Assembly: GCF_006715495.1 (NCBI RefSeq) | Contig: NZ_VFNI01000001.1 | Coordinates: forward strand, 62,001-126,000 | Origin: Herbaspirillum sp. SJZ106 | GTDB taxonomy: Bacteria; Pseudomonadota; Gammaproteobacteria; Burkholderiales; Burkholderiaceae_D | Reading direction: 5' to 3' | DNA: 64,000 nt | Shown: piece by piece, positions 37,504-46,014 of the stretch | Layout of the letters: every line of letters begins with the position of its first letter | How positions within the stretch are numbered: the stretch's first letter is position 1 | The notes under the pieces: model-generated | The model's input: the letters and a program-made list of their open reading frames with translations, nothing else | The model's database searches: none | What the model was told of the DNA's origin: nothing | Translations under genes and position numbers: made by a program

Positions 37504-38046
37504 TCAGCCGAAATGCTTTTCGATGATTTCCCCGAACGCCTGTTCGGCGGACATGCCCTTCAACATCAGCGCACTGATGTCGTCCGAATACTGGTTGATG
37601 CCTTCCGGCAGCATCTCGCGGTTGGCCTTGAAGTAGGCGTACTTCTCGCCGTCGATGGCTTCGCGCGCGCGTGCGGCCGCGGTCATCGGGCGGGCGCCGC
37701 CGGCGCTGCGGGCCGAGGCCGCGCGCGCCGAACGCGGCGTGCTGCTGCGCACGCCGCTGCCGCCGGTGGCGATGATGCGCTTGATCTGCTCCAGCGTGAA
37801 GATGGGCGTGACGTTGCCGGCGCCGAATTCGTCGTCTTCCGCGCGATGCAGATGATGGTTGCCGTCGAAGGCCATCTTCTTGTCGAAGCTGTTGATGACT
37901 TCGTAGTGCGGCTTTTGCACCGAACCGAACATGGAAAAATGCACGCGGTCGCCGTAGGCGGCCATCTGCCCGATGACGCCGTTGAGGAATTCAGGCTTGA
38001 TGGCCTCGACGTTGCCATGCCAGCGCTTGGTTTTGCTTGAACTCAA
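37504..38046 (-). CDS. Hypothetical protein (180 aa) with Ala/Arg-rich middle
   Basis: No family recognised. The N-terminal third (WHGNVEAIKPEFLNGVIGQM, RVHFSMFGSVQKPHYEVINS) looks folded; residues about 90-125 are low-complexity ([20 protein letters not shown]); the C-terminus (MLPEGINQYSDDISALMLKG, then SAEQAFGEIIEKHF) is helical. I choose TTG 38046 (MSSSKTKRW) because GGAAG lies seven bases upstream; an ATG at 38112 gives a longer start without a ribosome site. No signal peptide or membrane helix. The 347-bp gap upstream, 38047-38393, shows no clear promoter, repeat or RNA. Confidence 0.65.
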   Translation of the reverse strand: MSSSKTKRWHGNVEAIKPEFLNGVIGQMAAYGDRVHFSMFGSVQKPHYEVINSFDKKMAFDGNHHLHRAEDDEFGAGNVTPIFTLEQIKRIIATGGSGVRSSTPRSARAASARSAGGARPMTAAARAREAIDGEKYAYFKANREMLPEGINQYSDDISALMLKGMSAEQAFGEIIEKHFG

Positions 38047-38393
38047 AATAAATCTTCCAATGAGGCATGCGCGTCCTTGTATCGATGGGATCGATGCGGC
38101 GATGGCCGCCAAGGTCGCGCAAAATAAAAAAGCGGGGATCGAGACAATATTATCCTCCTCTGTTCGTCATCTTGCATGCCCGAGGCCGAATTTTTCTGCG
38201 CCGCCGGTCGGGGGAATCGGCGGCAATGCCATGCCGGGCAAGGGTTTGCAGGGGATTTGTGCGGTTTGTGGTTGAAATCTTGCCATCAGGACGCCATATC
38301 ATCCTTTCGATGCAAGTATTTAATCGCGTTTTCCCGGCCACGCCGTCCCGGTGCTGAGCTTCAGCGCCTTTCCCCAACAACAAGAAAGCCCTC

Positions 38394-39551
38394 ATGCGCC
38401 GTACCTACATTGGAGTCTTCGTGTTTCTCGGCATCCTCGCCGCCCTGCATGCATGGATAGGCTGGCAACTATTGCCCGCGCTGACCGGAGACGCCGGCTG
38501 GATCGCGGCCGGCGCCGTCGTGCTGGCCATGTCGTTCTTGCTGATGCCCGCCGCCCTGTTCGCGCCCATCCTGAAACGGCGCGGCATGGCCGAAGGCGCG
38601 GCCGACCGCCTGGCGTGGGCCGGCATGCTGGCCATGGGCGCTTTCTCCTCGGCGCTGCTGCTGACCGTGCTGCGCGCCATCGCACTGGCGCTGGCGCCGC
38701 TGCTGGAGCTGTCGGCCATCCACCTGCGCCAGCTCGACGTCGCTACCGCCTGGCTGGTGCTGGCGCTGGCCGCCGCCGCCACCGTGGTGGGCTTTCTCAA
38801 CGCGCGCCGCACCGCGGCCGTGGTCAACGTCAGCGTGCCCATCGCCAACCTGCCGCCGCAGCTTGAGGGCTTCACCATCGTGCAGATCAGCGACATCCAC
38901 GTCGGCCCCACCATCAAGCGCCCCTACCTGCAAGCCATCGTCGACAAGGTCAATGCGCTGCAGCCCGATGTGGTGGCCATCACCGGCGACCTGGTCGACG
39001 GCAGCGTGCGCCAGCTGGCATCGCATACCGAACCGTTGGCGCAGATCAGGGCGCGCCATGGCGCCTATTTCGTCACCGGCAACCATGAGTACTACTCGAA
39101 CGCGCATGAATGGATAGAAGAAGTGCGCCGCCTCGGCCTGACCGTGCTGATGAACGAGCATGTGGTGCTCAGCCATGAAGGCGCCGGCCTGGTGCTGGCC
39201 GGCGTGACCGATTTCACCGCCCACCAGTTCGACCCGGCCCAGCGCAGCGACCCGCAGGCCGCCATTGAAAACGCTCCCGCCGGCAGTCCGCGCATCCTGC
39301 TGGCGCACCAGCCGCGCTCGGCGGCGGCCGCGGCCGAGGCCGGCTTCGACCTGCAACTGTCGGGCCACACCCACGGCGGCCAGTTCTTTCCCTGGAATTT
39401 TTTCGTGCCGCTGCAGCAACCCTATGTGGCCGGCCTGAACCGCCTGCACAAGCTGTGGATTTACGTTAGCCGCGGAACCGGCTACTGGGGGCCGCCCAAG
39501 CGGCTGCTGGCGCCTTCCGAAATCACGCGGGTGAGGCTGACGGCGGGTTGA
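38394..39551 (+). CDS. Membrane-anchored metallophosphoesterase (YkoQ/YaeI-like)
   Basis: A 385-residue protein. About four membrane helices fill residues 1-145, then a calcineurin-like phosphoesterase domain: QISDIHVGP, GDLVDGS, GNHEYYSN, LLAHQPR and LSGHTHGGQF, all metal-binding motifs of the family. Homologues act on UDP-diacylglucosamine-like or other phosphodiesters; the substrate here is unknown. The active domain should be anchored at the inner membrane. It ends 26 bp before the convergent GlxA-type gene. Confidence 0.9.
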   Translation: MRRTYIGVFVFLGILAALHAWIGWQLLPALTGDAGWIAAGAVVLAMSFLLMPAALFAPILKRRGMAEGAADRLAWAGMLAMGAFSSALLLTVLRAIALALAPLLELSAIHLRQLDVATAWLVLALAAAATVVGFLNARRTAAVVNVSVPIANLPPQLEGFTIVQISDIHVGPTIKRPYLQAIVDKVNALQPDVVAITGDLVDGSVRQLASHTEPLAQIRARHGAYFVTGNHEYYSNAHEWIEEVRRLGLTVLMNEHVVLSHEGAGLVLAGVTDFTAHQFDPAQRSDPQAAIENAPAGSPRILLAHQPRSAAAAAEAGFDLQLSGHTHGGQFFPWNFFVPLQQPYVAGLNRLHKLWIYVSRGTGYWGPPKRLLAPSEITRVRLTAG

Positions 39552-39577
39552 TCCCGCGCATCATCGACATCAACGCT

Positions 39578-40558
39578 TCAGGCCGCCGTTTCCAGGCGGC
39601 CTTGTTCTTCATGCCCTCGCGCCAGCCGGCGCAGCGTTTGCGGCGGCTGCCCGAACAGGCGCATGCAAGCGCGCCGCATGCGTTCGGCGTCGCCAAAGCC
39701 GGTGGCGCGGGCGATCTGCTCCAGCGAGTCGGATGACTCTTCGATACGGATGCGGGCTGCCTCGGCGCGCATCTGCTCGATCGCCTTGGCCGGCGTCTGG
39801 CCGGTTTCGGCAGCGAAGGCGCGGTCGAACTGGCGGCGCGAGAGGCATGCCACTTCGGCCAGCGCATCCACCGTCAATTCTTGCTGCAAATGCTCGCGCG
39901 CGAAGCTGAGCGCGCGGCGGATGCGGTCGCTGCCGCCATCCATTTCCTGCAGCGCCGAGAATTGCGATTGCCCGCCCGGACGGCGGTGGTAGACCACCAG
40001 TTCGCGCGCCACCGCGCGCGCCAGGTCGGCGCCATGGTCGTCTTCGATCAGGGCCAGCGCCAGGTCGATGCCGGCGGAGATGCCGGCCGAGGTCCACACC
40101 GAGCCGTCGCGCGAATAAATGCGGTCGCTGTCGACCAGCACCTTGGGATGCATCTTCTGCAGCTTGGCCGCCATGCGCCAGTGCGTGGTGGCGCGCTTGC
40201 CATCCAGCACACCGGCCGCCGCCAGCACGAAGGCGCCGGTGCACACGCCGGCGATGCGGCGCGAGCGTTTGGCCGCGCGCACGATGTAGCTGCGCAATTG
40301 TTCCGATACCAGTCCTTCGCGCGGCGCGCCGCCGCCGGCCACCACCAGGGTGTCGAAACTGGCCGCGCCGATGCGTTCGGTCTGGATGCAGGCGCCGGCC
40401 GAACTGCGGATCATGCCGCCCGGCTCCGACAGCAGCGACAGGCGGTACAGCTGCTTGCCCGCGACCCGGTTGGCGGCGTCGAAAGCCGAGAGCGGCCCGG
40501 TGAAGTCGAGCATGCTGCAATCGGAGAAGATCAGGAAGGCGGTATCGCGCATGGGCAT
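39578..40558 (-). CDS. GlxA-family AraC-type transcriptional regulator
   Basis: A 326-residue regulator. The N-terminal DJ-1/PfpI-like domain is about residues 5-190 (LIFSDCSMLDFTGPLSAFDA, RIAGVCTGAFVLAAAGVLDG with the nucleophile-elbow cysteine). The C-terminal AraC HTH covers about 225-310 (LAEVACLSRRQFDRAFAAET, IARATGFGDAERMRRACMR). It is divergent from an MFS carrier gene; the 99-bp gap holds AAATGC/GCATTT (40583-40604), a possible operator. It probably controls that carrier; ligand unknown. Confidence 0.9.
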   Translation of the reverse strand: MPMRDTAFLIFSDCSMLDFTGPLSAFDAANRVAGKQLYRLSLLSEPGGMIRSSAGACIQTERIGAASFDTLVVAGGGAPREGLVSEQLRSYIVRAAKRSRRIAGVCTGAFVLAAAGVLDGKRATTHWRMAAKLQKMHPKVLVDSDRIYSRDGSVWTSAGISAGIDLALALIEDDHGADLARAVARELVVYHRRPGGQSQFSALQEMDGGSDRIRRALSFAREHLQQELTVDALAEVACLSRRQFDRAFAAETGQTPAKAIEQMRAEAARIRIEESSDSLEQIARATGFGDAERMRRACMRLFGQPPQTLRRLARGHEEQGRLETAA

Positions 40559-40657
40559 CTGGACAGGCGTCGGGATGGCTTGAAATGCGTGAATTATGGC
40601 ATTTTAGACATAAGCGTGCAGCGCACACTGCGCAGGTCGATATCACCGGAGCCTGCC

Positions 40658-41929
40658 ATGGACCGAACCGCCGCCGTCGCCGAAGCGCGCGACGCCACTT
40701 CCTCCACTCCCGCCAACCCTGCTGCCCCTGCCGCCGCGCGCCACCGCTGGAAAGTCCTGGCCGCAGGAGTGGCCGCCAACGCCAGTTTCTCGGCCATCTT
40801 TTCCGGCATTCCCGTGACCTCGGTGGTCTTGCGCGCGGACTACCAGCTCAGCAATGCCCAGCTTGGGCTGGCGCTGGGCCTGCTGAGCCTGGGCGTGGCC
40901 CTGGGCGAACTGCCGTGGGGCATATTGACCGACCGCCTGGGCGACCGCAAGGTGCTGCTGACCGGCTTGCTGGGCACCGTTGCCGCGCTGTGGCTGCTGG
41001 TGCTGTTCGCGCTGCCGGGGCAGGGCGCCACCACGTTCCGATGGTTGTGCGCGGGGCTGATGCTGGCCGGCTTGCTGGGCGGCAGCGTCAATGGCTCAAG
41101 CGGCCGGGCGGTGATGGGATGGTTTCACGATGGCGAGCGCGGCCTGGCGATGAGCATACGCCAGACCGCGGTGCCGCTGGGCGGCGGCATCGGCGCGCTG
41201 TTGCTGCCGTCGCTGGCGGCCCATGCCGGCTTCGGCGCGGTCTATGGCGCGCTGATCGCCGGTTGCCTGGCCAGCGTCTGGCTGACCTTGCTGTGGCTGC
41301 GCGAGCCGCCGCCATCGGCGCCGCCGCAGCAGACGATCCGCCAGGAACGTGCCGCAACCCCGGCTTTGCGCAACGCTACGGTCTGGCGCCTGGCGCTGGG
41401 CACCGGTTTGCTGTGCGCGCCGCAGGTGGCGTTGATCAGTTTCGGCGGCATCTTCCTGCACGACTTTAGCCATGCCGGCCTGGTGCTGATCAGCGCGGTG
41501 ATGACGGTGGTGCAAGTCGGCGCCGCCGTTTCGCGCATCGCCAGCGGGCGCTGGACCGATCGTCGCGGCAATCGCCGCGGTTTCCTGCGCGGTTGCGCCT
41601 TATTGAGCGCCGGGCTGTTCGCGCTGCTGGGCGGATTGGCGTTCTCCGGCGCAACGCTGGTCCCGCTGGCCTTGTCGCTTGCCGTCGCCGGCATCGCGGT
41701 GTCGGCCTGGCACGGCGTGGCCTATACCGAACTGGCGGTGCAGGCCGGGCCGGCGCAGATCGGCACCGCGCTGGGGTTGGGCAACAGCTGCGTATTCACG
41801 GTGTTCTTCCTGACCGCGCAGGCGGTGCCGCCGCTGCTGCAATGGCGGGGCTGGGCCGCCGTCTGGCTGGCGATGGCGCTGGTGGCGCTGGCGGTATGGC
41901 CGTTATTTCCACCGCCGGAGAAGCCTTGA
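40658..41929 (+). CDS. Major facilitator superfamily transporter
   Basis: A 423-residue 12-helix carrier with a hydrophilic 35-residue N-tail. The loop 2-3 signature is present (GILTDRLGDRKVLLTG), and a second copy RWTDRRGNRRG follows in the other half. ATG 40658 follows CCGGAG at six bases. Divergent from the GlxA-type regulator, suggesting an inducible exporter or uptake system; the substrate cannot be told. Confidence 0.9.
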   Translation: MDRTAAVAEARDATSSTPANPAAPAAARHRWKVLAAGVAANASFSAIFSGIPVTSVVLRADYQLSNAQLGLALGLLSLGVALGELPWGILTDRLGDRKVLLTGLLGTVAALWLLVLFALPGQGATTFRWLCAGLMLAGLLGGSVNGSSGRAVMGWFHDGERGLAMSIRQTAVPLGGGIGALLLPSLAAHAGFGAVYGALIAGCLASVWLTLLWLREPPPSAPPQQTIRQERAATPALRNATVWRLALGTGLLCAPQVALISFGGIFLHDFSHAGLVLISAVMTVVQVGAAVSRIASGRWTDRRGNRRGFLRGCALLSAGLFALLGGLAFSGATLVPLALSLAVAGIAVSAWHGVAYTELAVQAGPAQIGTALGLGNSCVFTVFFLTAQAVPPLLQWRGWAAVWLAMALVALAVWPLFPPPEKP

Positions 41930-41954
41930 TGGGGGAGCTGGGGCTTGAAAAAGT

Positions 41955-42115
41955 AGAACCTGTTCGGGGTCTCGTCGGGAGTTGGACCAACGTCATTTCA
42001 GGATGAGATGCAAGGCGCAAAACGCAGCCGGGCTGGTGGCCCGGCGAGGCTTTGCAACGCCGCAGACCGCCTGAAAGGGCATTGGGACACTCCTGGAGAG
42101 GCCCCGAACAGGTTC
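41955..42115. mobile_element. 161-bp palindromic MITE-like element
   Basis: Terminal inverted repeats AGAACCTGTTCGGGG (41955-41969) and CCCCGAACAGGTTCT (42101-42115) are perfect over 15 bp. Inside, TTCAGG (41998) pairs with CCTGAA (42070) and GCCGGG with CCCGGC near the centre, so the whole element folds into one long imperfect hairpin. No coding capacity. It lies between the MFS gene and the TetR promoter. Confidence 0.75.
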
Positions 42116-42117
42116 TT

Positions 42118-42132
42118 TAGACGACCGGTCTA
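42118..42132. promoter_or_regulatory. NemR-like operator TAGAC-N5-GTCTA
   Basis: TAGACGACCGGTCTA is a dyad three bases after the MITE-like element and 21 bp before the TetR start codon. It resembles the NemR box of E. coli. A -10-like TAGAAT lies at 42142-42147, so a bound repressor would cover the -35 region. Confidence 0.65.
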
Positions 42133-42153
42133 ATTTTTGGTTAGAATGTCGCC

Positions 42154-42753
42154 ATGCGAGAAAACTACGGCGAAAACAAACGCAACATCCTCATGGCCGG
42201 GCGCGCGATCATCGCGCAAAAAGGCTTCTCCGGCGTCGGGCTGTCCGAAATCCTGGCGGCGGCGGAAATTCCCAAGGGGTCGTTCTACCACTACTTCGGC
42301 TCCAAGGAGCAGTATGGGCGCGAGCTCATCGAACACTATGTCGAGGGCTACCTTGATCTGCTGGGCAAGGTGCTCGGCGCGGATGCCTATGGCGCCAGCG
42401 CGCGCGAGCGGCTGCTGACCTATTGGGGCTATTGGCTGGAAAGCCAGTGCTGCCAGGAGTTCGAGCAGCGCTGCCTGGTGGTCAAGCTCAGCGCCGAAGT
42501 GGCCGACCTGTCCGACGACATGCGCGAGGCCTTGCATCAAGGCACCGGGCGCTTTATCGCCTGCATTGCCGGCTGCATCGAGGACGGCGTTGCCGACGGC
42601 TCGCTGCATACCGTGCTGGAGCCGCTGGCCACCGCCACCATGCTGTACCAGCTATGGCTGGGCGCCAGCCTGCTGTCCAAGCTCAGTCGCGACCGCGTGC
42701 CGATGGAAAGCGCAATGCACGTCACCCGCCGCGTGCTGGTTCCGCCGCAATAG
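42154..42753 (+). CDS. TetR-family repressor, NemR/AcuR-like
   Basis: A 199-residue regulator. HTH in ILMAGRAIIAQKGFSGVGLS…IPKGSFYHYFGSKEQYGREL. Cysteines C98 and C99 (ESQCCQEFEQRC, with C106) lie where NemR-type proteins sense electrophiles. The predicted transcript start is almost at the ATG, so the mRNA may be nearly leaderless. Upstream of an enone/alkenal reductase-type gene and a flavin monooxygenase, a typical electrophile-response layout. Confidence 0.88.
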   Translation: MRENYGENKRNILMAGRAIIAQKGFSGVGLSEILAAAEIPKGSFYHYFGSKEQYGRELIEHYVEGYLDLLGKVLGADAYGASARERLLTYWGYWLESQCCQEFEQRCLVVKLSAEVADLSDDMREALHQGTGRFIACIAGCIEDGVADGSLHTVLEPLATATMLYQLWLGASLLSKLSRDRVPMESAMHVTRRVLVPPQ

Positions 42754-42822
42754 GCCGGCCATTCCTCTTCATTGCGCATTCAAATTTCCCAATTAAATTC
42801 CCCCATTTCCAAAGGACTTCCC

Positions 42823-43851
42823 ATGAGCGCCAAGCACGCCGTCAACCGCAGGATCGTCCTCGCCTCGCGCCCTACCGGCGCGCCTGAGGCCGCCAATTTC
42901 CGTCTGGAGCAAGCCGCCGTGCCGGCGCCTGGAGAAGGGCAGGTGCTGCTGCGCGCCGAGTGGCTTTCGCTCGATCCCTATATGCGCGGGCGCATGAGCG
43001 ACGCGCCGTCTTACGCGCCCTCGGTCGATATCGGCGCGGTGATGACCGGCGGCACCGTCTCGCGCGTGGTGGCTTCGCGCCATGCCGATTTCCATGAAGG
43101 CGACCTGGTGATGGCCTACACCGGCTGGCAGGAATACGCCCTCTCCGACGGCAGCGGCGCCACCAGGTTGCCGGCCGGCTTCGACCATCCTTCGCATGCG
43201 CTGGGCGCGCTCGGCATGCCCGGCTATACCGCCTATGCCGGCCTGATCGACATCGGCCAGCCGCGCGCCGGCGAAACCGTGGTGGTGGCCGCCGCCACCG
43301 GCGCGGTCGGTTCGCTGGTGGGGCAGATCGCCAAGATCAAGGGCTGCCGCGTGGTCGGCGTGGCCGGCGGCGCGCAGAAGTGCGAATACGCGGTCAAGGA
43401 ACTGGGATTCGACGCCTGTATCGACCACCGCTCGGCGGATTTTGCCGCGCAACTGAAAGCGGCCTGCCCCCAGGGCATCGACGTCTATTTCGAGAATGTC
43501 GGCGGCGCCGTGTTCGATGCCGTGGCGCCGTTGCTCAACGTGCACGCCCGCATCCCGGTATGCGGCCTGATCTCGCATTACAACGGCGGCCGTGTCGAGT
43601 CCGACGTCAGCGCGCTGCTGCGCCGCGTGCTGACGCAACGCATCCAGATACGCGGCTTCATCATCTTCGACTACTACGTTAACCGCCCCGACCTGCTGGC
43701 GGCGTTCCAGCACGATGTCTCGGGCTGGCTCAAGCAAGGCCGGCTGCGTTACCGCGAAGACGTGGTGCAAGGGCTGGAGAACGCTCCCCAAGCCTTCATC
43801 GGCATGCTCGAAGGCAAGAACTTCGGCAAGCTGGTAGTCAAGCTGGATTAA
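42823..43851 (+). CDS. NADPH-dependent oxidoreductase, CurA/leukotriene-B4-dehydrogenase-like MDR
   Basis: A 342-residue zinc-free medium-chain reductase that reduces activated double bonds. MRGRMSDAPSYAPS, LGMPGYTAYAGL, the cofactor loop AAATGAVGSLVGQIAKIKG and GIDVYFENVGG are hallmarks of the CurA/YncB/PTGR group. ATG 42823 follows AAAGGA. It is 69 bp after the TetR gene and probably the repressor's target. Confidence 0.92.
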   Translation: MSAKHAVNRRIVLASRPTGAPEAANFRLEQAAVPAPGEGQVLLRAEWLSLDPYMRGRMSDAPSYAPSVDIGAVMTGGTVSRVVASRHADFHEGDLVMAYTGWQEYALSDGSGATRLPAGFDHPSHALGALGMPGYTAYAGLIDIGQPRAGETVVVAAATGAVGSLVGQIAKIKGCRVVGVAGGAQKCEYAVKELGFDACIDHRSADFAAQLKAACPQGIDVYFENVGGAVFDAVAPLLNVHARIPVCGLISHYNGGRVESDVSALLRRVLTQRIQIRGFIIFDYYVNRPDLLAAFQHDVSGWLKQGRLRYREDVVQGLENAPQAFIGMLEGKNFGKLVVKLD

Positions 43852-43929
43852 GCATCGATCCGGGCGAACACCCCGGCAACCCGGCGTGGCGACTGAAATA
43901 GTTGATCACGCGCTCTAAGGATCTCATTC

Positions 43930-44940
43930 ATGATTCCGTTTTCCGTCCTCGACCTGTCCCCGATCAACAAGGGCAGCACCGCCGCCCAGGCCTTCAACAA
44001 CACCAAGGAGCTGGCGCAGCTGGCCGAGAAGCTCGGCTACCGGCGCTACTGGCTGGCCGAGCACCACAACATGGCCGGCATCGCCAGCGCCGCCACCTCG
44101 CTGGTGATCTCGCACGTGGCGGCCAATACCAGGAGCATCCGCGTCGGTTCCGGAGGCATCATGCTGCCCAACCATTCGCCGCTGGTGATCGCCGAGCAGT
44201 TCGGCACGCTGGAGTCGCTCTACCCCGGCCGCATCGACCTCGGCCTGGGGCGCGCGCCGGGTTCCGACCAGCGCACCGCGCGGGCCCTGCGCCGCAACAT
44301 GGGTGGCGACACCGCCGAGAATTTCCCGCAGGATGTGCAGGAGCTGCAGGACTATTTCGCCGAGCCGTCGGACTACCAGTCGCTGCGCGCGGTGCCCGGC
44401 GCCGGCCTGAACGTGCCGATCTGGCTGCTCGGCTCCAGCATGTTCAGCGCCCAGCTGGCGGCCGAACTCGGCTTGCCGTTCGCCTTCGCCTCGCACTTCG
44501 CGCCGGGCTTCATGAAGTCGGCGGTGGAGATCTACCGCGCTCGCTTCAAGCCCTCGGCTGCGTGGCCAAAACCGTATGTGATGCTGGGCCTGAACGTGTT
44601 CGCCGCCGATACCGGGCGCGAAGCGGTGCGCCTGTTCAGTTCGCTGCAGCAGCAGTTCATCAACCTGATCCGCGGTACGCCGGGCCAGCTCAACCCGCCG
44701 GTGGACGACATCGCCGACTACTGGCAGCCGGGCGAGCAGGCGCACGTGGAACGCTCGCTGGCATGCGCCGTGGTGGGCGACCGCGAGAGCGTGCGCGAGG
44801 GCCTGCAGAATTTCATCGACGACACCGCGCCGGACGAGCTGATGATCACCGCCCAGATCTACGACCATGCGGCGCGCCTGCATTCCTTTGAAATCGTGGC
44901 CGAGGTGCGCCAGGAGCTGGAGGGCCGGGTGGCGATCTGA
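43930..44940 (+). CDS. LLM-class flavin-dependent oxidoreductase (YhbW-like)
   Basis: A 336-residue bacterial-luciferase-like TIM-barrel protein using FMNH2. [55 protein letters not shown] and [18 protein letters not shown] are typical of the YhbW/LuxA-like group. Same strand as the TetR and reductase genes; a terminator follows. Physiological substrate unknown. Confidence 0.92.
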   Translation: MIPFSVLDLSPINKGSTAAQAFNNTKELAQLAEKLGYRRYWLAEHHNMAGIASAATSLVISHVAANTRSIRVGSGGIMLPNHSPLVIAEQFGTLESLYPGRIDLGLGRAPGSDQRTARALRRNMGGDTAENFPQDVQELQDYFAEPSDYQSLRAVPGAGLNVPIWLLGSSMFSAQLAAELGLPFAFASHFAPGFMKSAVEIYRARFKPSAAWPKPYVMLGLNVFAADTGREAVRLFSSLQQQFINLIRGTPGQLNPPVDDIADYWQPGEQAHVERSLACAVVGDRESVREGLQNFIDDTAPDELMITAQIYDHAARLHSFEIVAEVRQELEGRVAI

Positions 44941-44990
44941 GTTCGCTGTTCAGGCTCCGATAAAAGAAAAACGACAAGGAACACGACAAG

Positions 44991-45030
44991 AAAAACGGCA
45001 TTGCCCGCAACAGGCAATGCCGTTTTTTCT
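44991..45030. terminator. Bidirectional terminator after the LLM gene
   Basis: 15-bp stem AAAAACGGCATTGCC/GGCAATGCCGTTTTT with a 7-nt loop and T run, between convergent genes. Confidence 0.9.
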
Positions 45031-45047
45031 TTGAGGAAGAGAAATCC

Positions 45048-45956
45048 CTATTCCATCCCCAGCATGCGCGCCAGGTTGTTCCCGCTCTTGCCGCTGACCA
45101 GGTGGATGTGTTCCTCCAGCGTCACCAGGTGCGACTCCATCGCCGTCACCGCGCCTTCGGTGTCGCCGCGCTCGATCAGGTCGACGATGCGGGTGTGTTC
45201 CTCATGCTCGCAGGAGGCGTAGCCGGCCGGTTCGTGCAGCGCCACGATCAGCGAGCAGCGCGACACCAGTTCGCCCAGGTAGCGCTGCAGCGTGGCGTTG
45301 CGCGCCAGTTCGGCCACCTGCATGTGGAAGGATGAGGCCAGCCGCGCCCAGCGCGTCTGCGCGTAGCTGTGCATCGCCTGGTGTTCTTCCTTGAGTTGGC
45401 GGCGCAGCCGGGCCAGGTCGGCGCGCGTGGCGTTGCGTACCGCCAGCCGCATGATGGCGGCTTCCAGCGAACGCCGCGCCTCGAAGATCTCGCGCGTTTC
45501 TTCCGGCGTCGGCATGGCCACCACCGCGCCGCGATTCGGGCGCAGCTCGACGATGTGTTCGTGCGCCAGCTTTTGCAGCGCCTTCTGCACCACCGTGCGG
45601 CCCACGCCGAACAATTCGCACAGGGCCGCCTCGGGCAGCTTGGTGCCGGGCGCCAGGCGCTGGCTCATCACGCTGTCGAACACGGTGGCATAGATGCGGC
45701 CGATGATGTCGTCGCCGGCCTCGGCGTCGGGCTGCAGGGCCGGCGCATCGGCCAGCGTGTCGTGGCGCACGCGCGGGCGGCCGGCGCGTTGTTGGCGAGC
45801 TGGGGCCGGGGCGTCGTCGGCAGGGTGCGCGGCCGCGCCCCTGGTGCTCTTGGTGCTTTTGGCGCTCTTGGCCGCGGACTTGGCGGCCGTGCCGGCGGTG
45901 CGCTTGCCCGCGTTGCGGGGAGAGGTTTCGCTCATCGTCTTGTACTTGGTGTTCAT
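45048..45956 (-). CDS. GntR-family (FCD-domain) regulator with a basic N-terminal tail
   Basis: A 302-residue regulator. Residues 1-60 are Ala/Lys/Ser-rich and histone-H1-like (TAAKSAAKSAKSTKSTRG), followed by an AT-hook-like RAGRPRVR. The winged HTH is at about residues 80-145 (LPEAALCELFGVGRTVVQKA); the FCD effector domain follows (IFEARRSLEAAIMRLAVRNA, SFHMQVAELARN). Start is uncertain between ATG 45956 and ATG 45935. Last gene of a minus-strand set with the amidase and deacetylase-fold genes; it probably represses them or the divergent ABC operon. Confidence 0.85.
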   Translation of the reverse strand: MNTKYKTMSETSPRNAGKRTAGTAAKSAAKSAKSTKSTRGAAAHPADDAPAPARQQRAGRPRVRHDTLADAPALQPDAEAGDDIIGRIYATVFDSVMSQRLAPGTKLPEAALCELFGVGRTVVQKALQKLAHEHIVELRPNRGAVVAMPTPEETREIFEARRSLEAAIMRLAVRNATRADLARLRRQLKEEHQAMHSYAQTRWARLASSFHMQVAELARNATLQRYLGELVSRCSLIVALHEPAGYASCEHEEHTRIVDLIERGDTEGAVTAMESHLVTLEEHIHLVSGKSGNNLARMLGME

Positions 45957-46014
45957 CGCGCCGCGCTTCCTTTGGCGCGGAAGGCGCGGCGCCCGGTTGG
46001 GCATGCGCCGCGGG

